Source of the DNA: Paramyrothecium sp. XJ0827
Lineage: Eukaryota > Ascomycota > Sordariomycetes > Hypocreales > Stachybotryaceae
Assembly: GCA_020881915.1 (NCBI GenBank)
Contig: JAJFPB010000004.1
Span: forward strand, 4,340,001-4,404,000
Direction of reading: 5' to 3'
Length of the DNA stretch: 64,000 nt
Part shown: piece by piece, positions 10,174-20,590 of the stretch
How positions within the stretch are numbered: the first letter of the stretch is position 1
Layout: every line of letters starts with the position of its first letter
Position numbers and translations under genes: made by a program
The notes under the pieces: model-generated
Databases searched by the model: none
What the model was told of the DNA's origin: nothing
What the model saw: the letters and a program-made list of their open reading frames with translations, nothing else

Positions 10174-10919
10174 ATGAGCGCTCCCTTCGATTTCCCTTCG
10201 GCCCCTGGCCTTCCTGCCCCAGCTCGCGACAAAAGGCTGCGGCTCATCGCTGCAGAGGACTGGGAGTGCATCCTGAACCTCCTCCACAGTCTGGACCGCG
10301 ACCAGCGTCTCACCTGGGCTGCCTACACAAAGATCTTTTCGAGAACGAGAGCCTGTCATGCGCTGACCCACTGCCGAACCTACAGGACCGCCATCAGACG
10401 TTGCTTTACACCATGCACGAGCAGCGCCAAGACCTGTACCGCGTCCAGCACTTCTGCGAGCTGTCCCGCAACAGCGCGGGTATCCTAAACCTGAAGCCGG
10501 AGACGTTCCTCGCCGTTTGCATATACCGGCTCCGCGGCACCGAGGCCGAAAAGACTCTTGACGATTCCAATACATGGGACACGCAGTGGAAGAGGTCTTT
10601 CGAGCCGCCCAAGGCTGAGCAGCCTCAGCTGGACCTTGTCCACAACTCCATCCATCTAAGCTACGAATTACGCCCGGGGAACGAACATCACATGATCCGC
10701 GAGTGGCTGATGGACATTCTCCGCGACCGCCCTCTCGACAGGTACGACTCCAGCGATGAAGCTTCATACGATGCCCTCGTCGGGTACATCGTCGGAGGCG
10801 CCACAAGGCCCAACTGGCCCTGGAGGAGACGGGAAGAAAAAGGCCCAACTTCGAGTGGAACTATATCTAGGTCCTTTGCCCGTCATTTTCTCGCTACCAA
10901 GCGCGTGGGGCTAAGATAA
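10174..10919 (+). pseudogene. unknown gene broken by a frameshift
   Basis: Coding-like sequence starts at ATG 10174 (MSAPFDFPSAPG...) and runs well through AEDWECILNLLHSLDRDQ to AAYTK at about 10332. It then deteriorates, while the neighbouring frame takes over with DLFENESLSCADPLPN and continues coding-like to the TAA at 10917. There is no GT...AG pair that could join the frames as an intron, so a one-base indel near 10330 is the simplest reading (mutation or sequence error). The combined product would be about 245 residues, hydrophilic, with WDTQWKRSFEPPKAEQ and REWLMDILRDRP as the most distinctive segments. I do not recognise the family. The long antisense frame over it is a Cys/Arg/Gly-rich shadow. 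Confidence 0.5.
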
Positions 10920-11544
10920 CATTTGTTTAGAGAAGCTGCATGGCTACCAAGGTGAATGGGTTTTTATATGGCATTGTGGAGAAGTTGAGAATGACTATGA
11001 GTACTGCCTTAGGTATCGAGCACCAGGCAGGCATGAGCAAATGTGTAGGCTTGGGAGTGATTGGCAAGAATTCCACAATGGTTACTGTAGCAGTAGGTTA
11101 CCTTGATTAATGGAATCCAGAAATGTCAACTTAATGGTACATGTCCTGCACACCATTAAAAGTAGCGAAACACTCGGATGGACGACTGCTCATCATCTCA
11201 ATGAGCACCGGAGAGCCAAGGTATTTAGGGTAGGGATTTGCTCTTCGTGGTCCGGTGCCTAAGCCAACGGGACTAACTGGCTCTCTCTCGCTTCATCCAA
11301 GAGTGTGGTCCGAGCCGTCACGAAGAAGCACAAAGTTCTTGGCTTACAGGGAGTGACTGAAAAGGAGAAAGTCAATTTAGTGCGTATTCATATCTAAGAT
11401 CGTCGTGTACTGATTCATAACCGTCGTGTGCTGAGATATTACCGTCGTATATTGGCAGAATCAAAAGGTTTGCGTGCGCATCCGCAGAAAAGCGCACGAA
11501 ACATTCCCTCGAAATCGTTCAACGCATTCATAAATGGCCGTCGC
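10920..11544. other. intergenic, 3' of the regulator gene
   Basis: No ORF with coding features. Contains short AT-rich tracts and a threefold imperfect CGTCGTGT/CGTCGTAT motif near 11401-11451. Confidence 0.5.
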
Positions 11545-14116
11545 TCATTGAGACTGAGACGTCAATGGCGTGTCATCCTCGAGACTGGAACCACTCTCCC
11601 GATCGATCGATGCTCCGTCAAGTTGCCGCACCAGGTTTAGGAGCTTAGCATCCTCCGGGTTCTCGTTGAGCTTGATGATAGGCATCGGCCAGTGCGACTG
11701 CAGGTGCTCGGTGCTTAGCTCCCCGTCGCCGTACGTGTCCTGGGAAACGATGAATTGCCCGAGCCGCAGCGCGTCTTCAGGCGTCAGGCGCTCCCGTATG
11801 GCGAGATACGCAAGGTATCCCACCACGAAATTCTGGCCCTGCGCGTGCATCCCCTTCAAGCACAGGAAAAGCGATGCTCGTGACTCGTTGCGGACGAGGG
11901 CGCGAGCCGCCTCATCGTCATCTTGAGGAGGACTTGAGCTCGTCGAGAGAATCTTCGGTGCTGGATTGGGCGCAGTAAGGTGTAAGTTTGACAACAGGAT
12001 TGAAAAGTATGCAGCAAATGGATCATACATCTGAAGATCGTGTCGAGCGTAATACAGTCTCATCAAGGTCTCGAGGCATATTCTCGCTTTGGAGACGATG
12101 TGCTCAGCCATGAGGCTGTCGCTAGTGCTAAGAGACTGTGCCGCGACACCAGTTGCAACCTCCAAGTAGGGTCGGAACAGACTGATCATGGTACTGTGGT
12201 ATTCCATGCTAGCTCAACGTCAGAAGCCTTCTTTATCCTGATAGAGGCATGTCGGATCGAATTTGCAACAGTCCCTGTCATCTGGGCTGTGCAGGCATAT
12301 AATTGGATGCCCGCTGGTTATTGCACTTACTGGAGAGACAAGTGGACCGGCAGTATCAATCTTCTCGTGTCAAGCGCGGCCGGCAAATTCTCGAAGATTG
12401 AGTCGAGCTTGAGCTTAAAGCCCAAAGCTTCATCCAACGACAAGAGCCTCGCTTTTCCATCCTGGCTCGCAAATGAGAGCGCTATCTCGTTGAGGACGGC
12501 TCGCAACTGCGTCCTTGTGCGCAACACGGTGGGTAGTTGCATCGACGACGGCTGCGTAGCATGCGGATATCGCAACCATATCTCTCCGTACCACTCCGGG
12601 TCCTCGCTGGGTTCTGGAAGCGGATGCTCGGGAGGTTCAGTCAGGAATGGAGGGCTGAACCAGTAGAAGCTTCGCGTGCTAAGTCACGTTCAGTGCGTGA
12701 ATAGGCCATGTTTGGGCCACGGCTTGCTTACGCTTGCCAAGTGAAAAGTGCCCAGGCCGTGAACTCGCGTGCCCTCTGCATTTTTCCTCGCTGGCCTGGG
12801 TCGGATTTCTCGAACAATCTCAAGTCTTTTGCGATGGTGATGATCTCAGCGAGATATCGATCGCCGACCTTGTCTGTGCCTGTTTGTGTTGAGATAAAGT
12901 CCAGGAGCGCCAAGGCTTGAATGGTGGTGAGGTTTCGCTCCCCTGTCTCTAGGTCCCAGAGCCTCCTGCTCTCTGCGAGAAACGCGTACGGGAGATTGTG
13001 GGGCAACCAGAACTTGGCGCGATCGGGCATGTCTGACACGGCTTGCTATAAGACACCTGGTCAGCGTTTCCAGAAGTGCAGGGCAGAGCGTTCACCTGGG
13101 ATCATTCATACACAGGCAGCCGAAAGTACAGCATTCACCAGCAGGCGGGAGCAGAACCGAGTACGGCCGTTGACCATGTCCTGAAGCATGTAATCCTTGA
13201 TGAACAGAGTGGTGCTAGGATAATGATACAGAAAGTACGCATTGAGAAGCTTCCGGAACAATTGGTCATTTGTCGTAACGGAGGTCCACCTAGAAGCCTG
13301 AACCTGCTGCAGGCGAGGATCCGCCAGCTCGGCCGCAGGGTACGGTTTGTAGTACGGCGACATTTGATCAAGAATCGCTTCGTTGGTTGTGGGTGGCGTT
13401 GAGAGACTGCCAAAAGCCACGTCATACAGGACGGATTTGATGTATGGGTTGTCACTCCGCACGATGGATGTGGGCATTGTCGACAAGAATGGGAACTCGT
13501 ACAGGGGGGGGTTCTCGCGCCCCGTCGAGAGCTGAAGCAGCATGTTGGCGCCGGTGACATGCGATATGATGACCTGGGGGTCGTCGCCTCTCCTAATCAT
13601 CTCAAAGATCTGTTGCGCCTCGTCCTTTGGTTTGGAGCGCAGCAAGGTAAAGAGTTCATTGAGCTGGGCTCCCTTCTCCTGGATCTCATCTCGCTTGCGC
13701 CTCCGAGCATCGTGTTGGGTTTCTGCGGGATTCGTATTGTACTGGCAGTCGAACGCCCTCTTCTGGCACGGAGCACAAGTCGGACGTTGACCATCACACT
13801 GTCAACCGTGGTTCAGCAGGCAGTAAGCGTTCTCGAGGCAAAATGATTGCCAGGCCGGCCGCTCGCGTACCTTGACCTTGCGTGACTGACACTGGCTGCA
13901 GGCCTATATTTGGAGACGAAATACAATAAATTAGCCGTCCTAGCCTCATTCCTAAGCCCTTGTTCTAAAGCTTACTGCTCGAATCATCTGCCGCTTCCTC
14001 TTGGGAGCAGTTGTTGGTGGTGCCGATGGCGATGGCGGGCCACGAACAGCGGGCAGAAGGGGCCGCAAGGGAGGCCCGGCTCCGGGATGGCTGCCATCCG
14101 CCGTGCCCTGCGGCAT
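11545..14116 (-). CDS. Zn(II)2Cys6 fungal transcription factor (NirA/NIT-4-like architecture)
   Basis: Six exons by splice signals and frame: 14116-13976, 13903-13871, 13798-13112, 13045-12732, 12669-12331 and 12208-11545; introns are 72, 72, 66, 62 and 122 bp. The product is 725 residues. A Pro-rich N-terminus ends in the basic run PKRKRQMIRA. The zinc cluster at residues 49-76 is canonical, C-x2-C-x6-C-x6-C-x2-C-x6-C (ACSQCQSRKVK then CDGQRPTCAPC). It is followed by a basic linker and a heptad-like segment. The fungal-specific regulatory domain is visible as TWQAFYWFSPP, EDPEWYGEIWLRYP and HMEYHSTMISLFRPY. Such proteins bind CGG-type sites as dimers. The target is unknown; nearby candidates are the acetylesterase and the NRPS-like cluster. 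The two 72-bp introns flank one 33-bp exon that carries only the first two cysteines. Confidence 0.9.
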
Positions 14117-14829
14117 GTCGTCCGGTTCTGGGGTACCGGCAGAAGGGATGCGAATTGAGTCACAGATGCGTCAGAGCACATCTGGGCAGCTGAAAGTTGA
14201 TTGAACTGATGGGAATTGGGTGCTTCCGGCTGTGACGAAATGTCACGTGTCATTGGTTCGGATGCTTCCGGTCCTGGATCCGAACTCTCTGATTGGACGG
14301 ACGGAGCGAGACCCCGTATCAGCAGACTGGCAGAACATGGGCAGAACATTGGCCAATTTGATACGGGAAAAACGTCCAATGGCAGGGCTATGCAATGGAG
14401 AGTGAGGCTCTAAGTCCCCCACCAAGCTGGGCCTTGGCCCTGTAAGGCAGGCTACGGAGCCTGTGACTTAGATGAACCATCGCCACCAATAGTGCATTTG
14501 AACACATTGGAGTCAACAATAGTCGGCAACTGAGTGGCTGCTGCATCATAACCACGAACCAACAAACGTACACTCAATTCATATTTGATTCTAAGCTCAG
14601 TCTATACGCAAATGGTAGCAGCCTCGGAAGAAAAAAACATTCATTTGGTTCAGGTAAGTGGTAAAACCATATGATATTGAAGTATGAACAGGTACATTTG
14701 TCTCAAAATGATATATACAGGAGTCCGCCAGGGTTTTGCCCCTTCTGAAGGTCGAATGCCCGCCAACTCATGATGGTCGAGATGGAAGCATCCCAGCAGG
14801 CGATCCGTGGTACGAAAAGCCCGTTAGTT
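14117..14829. other. intergenic between regulator and acetylesterase
   Basis: Promoter side of the regulator and 3' side of the acetylesterase. A 131-residue minus-strand frame overlapping the regulator's first exon is a shadow. No other gene seen. Confidence 0.6.
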
Positions 14830-15630
14830 TCACCAGACCTTGGGGTTGCCAGACTTGACGTGGGGGTACAGGCTCGTCGTGCCATTCAACCTCTCGGCGA
14901 TGGCCTGCGCAAAAGCCTGGGCGCTGAAGTCGGCGCCGGCAGGGTTGGTGTGCTTGTGGTCGGTGGGGTAGAAGGCGTTGGTTCCCGAAGCGCCAAGCTT
15001 CCTGTAGGCCTTGACGACGGCTTCGTAGTGGTCTACGAAGGTCACGGCGGACGTGGCGAGAGCATCTCGGGCCGTCACCTGGTAGCCGATGAAGCGGTCG
15101 TGGCCAGGGGTGAAGGTGCCCGACAGCCACAGGTTGTTGGGCGTGTGGGAGCTCAGGACAACGGTGGCTCCCTTTGCAGTGAAGAGCTTGGCGGCTTGGA
15201 TGACGTAGAAGACAAAGGTGTAGACCTTCTCGCCAGTCTTGCCAGACGTGCAGACTTCCGTGCCGGCGCCACCGCAGACGGAACGACCATTGTCGTTGGC
15301 GCCGTTGGGGCTGCCGACATCATTGTGACCGAACTCGATCACAACGATATCGCCAGCCTTGACGAGGTTGGCAACTTCTTGGAAACGACCCTCGTTGGTG
15401 TAAGAGCGGCTTGATCGGCCACCAATCGCCTTGTTGACGACGGCGATGTTGAGATACTTGCTGATGTACTGGCCCCAGCCGTCGATCGGCGAGTTTCCGC
15501 GGGCCATGGTGCTGTCACCAGTCAGGTACAGCGTGGGAGCTCGCTCGGCGATCTCGGCAGACTCGGGGACTGGCGAGGCGGCCGAGAAGGCGCTGAGGCC
15601 CAGGAAAAGAAGTGAGGAAGCGAACTTCAT
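14830..15630 (-). CDS. secreted rhamnogalacturonan acetylesterase (SGNH hydrolase, CE12)
   Basis: A 266-residue protein from the ATG at 15630; the longer frame upstream lacks a better start. Residues 1-18 are a signal peptide (MKFASSLLFLGLSAFSAA). The SGNH blocks are intact: LYLTGDSTMARG (nucleophile Ser), a Gly in NKAIGGRSSRSYT, VVIEFGHNDVG (oxyanion Asn) and FYPTDHKHTNPAGA (Asp and His of the triad). The layout matches the Aspergillus CE12 enzymes that remove acetyl groups from the rhamnogalacturonan I backbone of pectin. It should act outside the cell alongside pectinases. Single exon. Confidence 0.95.
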   Translation of the reverse strand: MKFASSLLFLGLSAFSAASPVPESAEIAERAPTLYLTGDSTMARGNSPIDGWGQYISKYLNIAVVNKAIGGRSSRSYTNEGRFQEVANLVKAGDIVVIEFGHNDVGSPNGANDNGRSVCGGAGTEVCTSGKTGEKVYTFVFYVIQAAKLFTAKGATVVLSSHTPNNLWLSGTFTPGHDRFIGYQVTARDALATSAVTFVDHYEAVVKAYRKLGASGTNAFYPTDHKHTNPAGADFSAQAFAQAIAERLNGTTSLYPHVKSGNPKVW

Positions 15631-15732
15631 GATGAACTCTTGGCAAGGAGCTAGAAGATGTGCGGGAAGGACTGACACCCAAACTTGTCTGCCAACGACT
15701 TCTCCGCCTAGGCAGATCGGCCAAGTCGGTCT

Positions 15733-15739
15733 ATATATG
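15733..15739 (-). promoter_or_regulatory. TATA box of the acetylesterase gene
   Basis: TATATAT about 105 bp upstream of the start codon at 15630, read on the minus strand. Confidence 0.45.
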
Positions 15740-16909
15740 CTAGATCCTAGGCGACTGGCCGACAATCAGATCGTAACATCTCGACGAGGCTTCCGCTCGA
15801 CCGATCGGCGTTGCGCTGCCGCCCAATCCGCGGAGCCCATTTTCCACCAGTGAAGGCGGAAATCAAGGGACGAGTGGCCCCGTTTTCTCTGCGCCCACTC
15901 GAAACAATCCCACCGGGGGCGCATCAGGGTCGTCCGTCCTTGTGATTAACCATATTTCGCTGGCAGCGCTAGTTGTACGCTTATACTTGAGTCGCCCCGC
16001 CGGCGGGAGCATGTGCCTTGTTCCTGGAGTGCCGCGCCCCCCCATGACGCTCGCGGTTTTGCCCCTCCTCGTGGTTTCGGGACAAAGATGTTGGAAAGCT
16101 GCAAGGGACCTCGCGCTGCATTTCGGCCGGCAGTCTTGCTAGCGTCGTGCCAAACCCCGCGTTGACGTGATTGGCTTCCTAATTTGACAAGACGCATGGC
16201 CCCGGATTCTGGACGACGGACTAGAACGGAAACACGAGCAATCCAGGCCAGAGTGGGTTCCTCCTAACCCTCCCAGCGAGGCAGATTAGAGTGGCCATCG
16301 GCGCCCTGCCGAATCGTCCCATCAGAACCGGTAGGGACAAGGGGACGGAGGACCTGTCCGTTCTGAGTTAGGATAAAAATCACCAAACCCACCGACTAAT
16401 ATCACCACGTCACAAGGGTGAATTGCACAATGCCTCTCCACACTAACGAGACGTCGCCGATAACACGGCACTGCCAAACAGGCTGCTCCAGATCGCTGGG
16501 ATAGTTAGCGTCATCCGAGGTAGAGTATAGGCAAGATTCTAGCCTTTGAGTCCTCACCTGATGCTCATTTAATTTACTATGGGAATTTCTCTCAGCAATT
16601 TACCACTACGGCAATACCGAGAATCGATTAACGTATGGGCGGGTCCTCTGCTGCAAGTAGAATCTCTTGTGACTCCATGAGAGAGCCTGTTGTCGGGTCT
16701 AGTGATGAAACCCCATGTCAAACCCCTTTTTGCAAGTATCCATCGATCCATTGCGGTTTTTATGATTAAATCCACATCGACAAATGTCACGACATAGTCT
16801 TCTTGAATTCCGCCTCTCGCTTGATCTCGCTTGCACGGTCTTCACAAGGGAATAGAACTGTTCGTTGTTAATTTGGGGATAATACCCCTTGATAATTCTA
16901 CTCAGGCAT
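15740..16909. other. intergenic, between acetylesterase and NRPS-like gene
   Basis: No supportable gene; small frames only. The part next to 15740 is the acetylesterase promoter and the part next to 16909 is the NRPS-like gene's 3' flank. Confidence 0.6.
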
Positions 16910-19852
16910 CTAGACTCCCCTTGCTGCCAATGCGGACTGCAATGTGGCGGCAAAGCCAGACACGTGTTCAGGCCCAAGCATTGTGTAATGTGCTCCTGCC
17001 ACGTCGTGGAACCTGACCTCTGTATCTACAAACTCTTGCCATTTGCTCAAATGCTCGACGATCCAGTCGTTCTTAGACGCTGCCACTGCACGCAGTGGGA
17101 TTGCAGAGAAGACGTCCAGCAATGGTACACTACCGGCCGGCTCGTAATCAGCCGCTATTTTCTGCAGGGCTGCAGCGACACTCGTCCATTTCACCAAGGC
17201 ATCCATGTCAAGCGCCAGCTCTGATAGCCGATCTTTGGCCGCAAGATCCTGGAGACGTGTGATTGCTCCACGCCGGGACAGCTCCCTGAACCCATGTCGT
17301 TCCTGAGCCTCGGCCAGATCTTCACTAATCAGTCCCAGAAAATAAGCCAGGTGCAAGAGGCAAAGATTCCAGTTCAAGTGCTGCATGCGAAATCGAATGT
17401 GTGGCGGTAGATTGAAACTACCGAGGAATTTGACCTCATCTTTTGGCAGAAGCTTCGAAATTTCGAATGCTAAACAGGCGCCGTAACTGTAGCCGGCGAT
17501 GGCATATGGTCCTTGAGGCTGTGTGCGCCGTATCGCCGCGGTGTATGTGGATACGACCTCGTGAAGACTACCAAACACGTCATGGCTGGGCTCAAACCCT
17601 CGTGCTCGAAGAGCATATATCGGTCGATTATCTGATGATAACTGCTCGGCAAGCTGCATGAAAACAAGCACCTCACCCACCCCAGGATGGACCAGCCACA
17701 GAGGATTCTTCGAGCCTTCCTTCCGCAGCGTGACGACCGGATCGTAGTTCGTATTGTAGTTACGAAGACTTGTCGAAGTGTCGTTCATGGCTGTGGATAT
17801 CGGGCTATTGTCGGTTTGGGTGATCTCATTAATTACAGATGTGAGCAGTCTTGCCGATGGATTCTGTAGCAGCGTGACAAGCGGAATCGATATCGAAAGA
17901 CGAGCCTCTAATCTTTTCTTCAACCGAATCAAGTCCATGGATGTAAACCCAATATTGAAGATTGTATCATCAACGGATAGTCTTCCAGGCTCTGTTCCTA
18001 GGACTGCTGTGAAATCCAAGAGCATAGCATGTTCTTCTTCGTTGATTGGACTTGTGACAAGACTTTGTTGTGATCTCTCAACTTTTCTTTGGTGCATCGC
18101 AATGTAAGGGCGGAAAATGCTATCCGTCGCCTCAAAGAGCTCGCGCATCTTAGGCCTGGAAATCTTGCCGAGCGTTGATGTAGGTAGTATTTCCTCGTTT
18201 AGTAGCGAGAAAACCACAGAGTTGCTGGAGGTGAGAATCGCACAAGTCTGGACAATCTGGTTGTGAATTTCCACTATGTCATCTCCGTCCAGTGGCACAA
18301 ACACAATGGTTGTCTGCTCCGTTGAAGTACCGGGCGCCCGAGACGAAAATACAACCAGACGCGAAGTATGCGCTCCAACGGCCTTTTCTAGTGCTGATTG
18401 GATAGCATCGCACTCGTATTTGATGCCGTTGATGTTAATGACGTCCTTGGTACGCCCCACGACGTACAGATTGCCCTCAGAGTCGACGTAACCAGTGTCG
18501 CCGGTGCGAAACCACCCATCTGTCGTAAAGGCAGCAGCTGTAGCTTTTTCATCACGGTAATAATTCTCAAACACAACTGCGCCCCGGACCTGGAGGTGGC
18601 CGTGTGCCCCAACTTGCGCTAGCTCAAGACGCCCTGGTGTTGGCTCTGGCGACTTTGTCACCCGAATCTGCATTCCGCTCACAGGCTTTCCCACACATGC
18701 GAACTCTAGCTCGCGCTGGAGATCGAAAGTGGGACAATTTCCATTATAGACTGAACCAGCGCATGTTTCGGTCATCCCAAAACCTGGGAAAAGCGCATTC
18801 GATGGTGCTCCGTATTTTGACAGGATGCTTGAAATCTTGACGCAAGTAGCAATGTCGTTTGCTTCACCTCCTGAACCAAGTGTGACGAGGTTACTAAGAT
18901 CCCACGAGTATTTTGTTTGCCCGTCAGTTGTTGAAGCTAGCTTTGAAAGGAAGAAGTTTGGAGCGAAGGTTCGAGTCACGCCATGGTGACTGATAACATC
19001 AAGGAACCGAGAAGGTGAAGCTATAAAATATGACGCCGGTACATGAATCTGATCCGCACCATGATACAGTGCTTGCAAATGAATCTCCACAAGTCCGGCA
19101 ACATGGTCGAGACTGATCCAATTCAGAAATGGGCCATCTGTTGGAACAGCGCGGACTTGGAGTTTAGCTGCAAGGGAGGATAGAACTTGGTGATGTGTGA
19201 TTGAAACGGCTTTGACGTTGCCTGTGCTGCCGGACGTTAACATCAGCAAGGCCAGGGGCGATGCATAAGTTAGCTGCGGAGTGTCGAGGGTTGGCTTGTC
19301 GTGCTCCGTCTCCCCCTCGATGGTAAGTTGCAGTTTCTCCATCGTGTGAATCTGGATCTTGTGAGAGACGTCGCTGAACAGGCTCAAGCAGCTTTCGCGA
19401 GTGAGACACAATGGTGACTCCAGGAGCTTGCCAAGATGTCGAATATGCCGTTGTCTGTACTCGTCAATGTGGCTGAATGGCGACGACGGTACTGGCAATC
19501 CGCCCGCGAGCACTACGGCCCAAAAGGAAAAGACGAAGTCCCAGTGGTCTTGTAGATGAATGAGAATTGGCTGTCCGGCTCGAAAGCCGTCTAGTGACTG
19601 TATTTTATTACTCATTCGCCTGGCTTCCTCATAGAGCCTGAGGTAAGAAACCTCGAAAGGAGCGGCTTTTTCATCTTCTTGGTAGAAAATGAGGCTCTTT
19701 CCGGGGGTGTTTCGAGCGCTGGCTCTCAAAAGATCCTGTAGCATTGCAGAAATTGGTGGCTCTGGTCCGGCATCAGGAGGCATGCTAACACTCTGCCCTG
19801 TGTGGGAAGCCGTTGTTCTAAAGGCCTTCACGGATAGTGTTTTGGGCTCCAT
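16910..19852 (-). CDS. NRPS-like synthetase with A-T-TE domains (aryl-pyruvate dimerising type)
   Basis: A 980-residue, single-exon protein from the ATG at 19852 (the frame extends upstream only from a TTG). The adenylation domain spans about 35-575, with LLMLTSGSTGNVKAV (A3, about 203), NWISLDHVAG (about 244), FPGFGMTET (A5), WFRTGDTGYVD (A7), VGRTKDVININGIKYE (A8) and LGKISRPK (A10 lysine). The thiolation domain carries IGFTSMDLI with the phosphopantetheine Ser near 638. The thioesterase spans about 715-975, with AGYSYGACLAF (Ser near 789) and a terminal GAHYTMLGPEH His. No condensation or reductase domain is present. Enzymes with this order activate aryl 2-oxo acids such as phenylpyruvate or 4-hydroxyphenylpyruvate and couple two of them into quinones, furanones or butenolides (atromentin, terrequinone, microperfuranone and aspulvinone families). 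The actual product cannot be read here. The O-methyltransferase next door is divergently transcribed. Confidence 0.92.
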   Translation of the reverse strand: MEPKTLSVKAFRTTASHTGQSVSMPPDAGPEPPISAMLQDLLRASARNTPGKSLIFYQEDEKAAPFEVSYLRLYEEARRMSNKIQSLDGFRAGQPILIHLQDHWDFVFSFWAVVLAGGLPVPSSPFSHIDEYRQRHIRHLGKLLESPLCLTRESCLSLFSDVSHKIQIHTMEKLQLTIEGETEHDKPTLDTPQLTYASPLALLMLTSGSTGNVKAVSITHHQVLSSLAAKLQVRAVPTDGPFLNWISLDHVAGLVEIHLQALYHGADQIHVPASYFIASPSRFLDVISHHGVTRTFAPNFFLSKLASTTDGQTKYSWDLSNLVTLGSGGEANDIATCVKISSILSKYGAPSNALFPGFGMTETCAGSVYNGNCPTFDLQRELEFACVGKPVSGMQIRVTKSPEPTPGRLELAQVGAHGHLQVRGAVVFENYYRDEKATAAAFTTDGWFRTGDTGYVDSEGNLYVVGRTKDVININGIKYECDAIQSALEKAVGAHTSRLVVFSSRAPGTSTEQTTIVFVPLDGDDIVEIHNQIVQTCAILTSSNSVVFSLLNEEILPTSTLGKISRPKMRELFEATDSIFRPYIAMHQRKVERSQQSLVTSPINEEEHAMLLDFTAVLGTEPGRLSVDDTIFNIGFTSMDLIRLKKRLEARLSISIPLVTLLQNPSARLLTSVINEITQTDNSPISTAMNDTSTSLRNYNTNYDPVVTLRKEGSKNPLWLVHPGVGEVLVFMQLAEQLSSDNRPIYALRARGFEPSHDVFGSLHEVVSTYTAAIRRTQPQGPYAIAGYSYGACLAFEISKLLPKDEVKFLGSFNLPPHIRFRMQHLNWNLCLLHLAYFLGLISEDLAEAQERHGFRELSRRGAITRLQDLAAKDRLSELALDMDALVKWTSVAAALQKIAADYEPAGSVPLLDVFSAIPLRAVAASKNDWIVEHLSKWQEFVDTEVRFHDVAGAHYTMLGPEHVSGFAATLQSALAARGV

Positions 19853-20590
19853 AAGAGTAGTGCTTGTTTGAAGATATTTCGGTGGTCTGTTCGTGATCGA
19901 GTTCAAACAGTGCTGCTTGCAGTGACAAATTGCAGGGAGCACTGTGGGAGTAGAAATAGCCAACCTAGCCTATGGGACAAGATATGTGGCCCTAGGATTA
20001 TTGGAGAAGCTGTACTCAGCCTGTATCATGTTATTCGGTGCAGTGTTAGTCCCAAATTACGTCCGTTCTGGTCAAGGGATGAGTCTCGTGCCCATTGATG
20101 TCGTGCTGAGCCACTAGGCATTGTGCGAAGCGCATCCCTCGAAGTGACTCGTGCTACCGTCAGATCGGAACTGATCCCTGCAGACGCCAATCCATCGATT
20201 CCAAATGGAACGCCCCCAACACGGACCACCCCAAGTCAGACGAGGCTACCTTTATTGAGCCTGGTTTACGAAGAACCAACATCACTTGCGAAGTCCGGTG
20301 ATACCCCCTCGTGTGCGTGGAATGACTGCGCCTTGGGGCCGTTGGGCCATTTACGTGTTGTGGAGAGCCAAGGCCCCCAACACCGTAGGCGCCTGGATTC
20401 AAAAATCTCAGTCAGCTTGGACCTCTTACGGCCTGAAGTCTTTGGCCATCATTAGGTTAAATGACCGTCTGCCTGCTGGATCTCGAACAGGTCAGCGGTG
20501 AATTGTGACATCGTCCTTCTTCAACAAAACCACCTTGAGTTACTTCCTTCACTATTGGAACTGTCTGGAGGACTAGAATTTCTCCTCAAC
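19853..20590. promoter_or_regulatory. shared divergent promoter of the NRPS-like and O-methyltransferase genes
   Basis: The 738 bp between the two start codons contains no gene. Its head-to-head arrangement makes co-regulation likely. I see no unambiguous binding site for a zinc-cluster regulator by eye. Confidence 0.5.

Noticed and set aside
9895..10848. 317-residue minus-strand frame
   Set aside because: Antisense to the coding-like plus-strand frames, rich in Arg, Cys, Gly and Ser, without a family pattern; a GC-driven shadow.
14117..14379. Upstream extension of the regulator in the 131-residue frame
   Set aside because: The zinc-cluster frame differs from this one and has a stop just upstream of ATG 14116, so the regulator starts at 14116.
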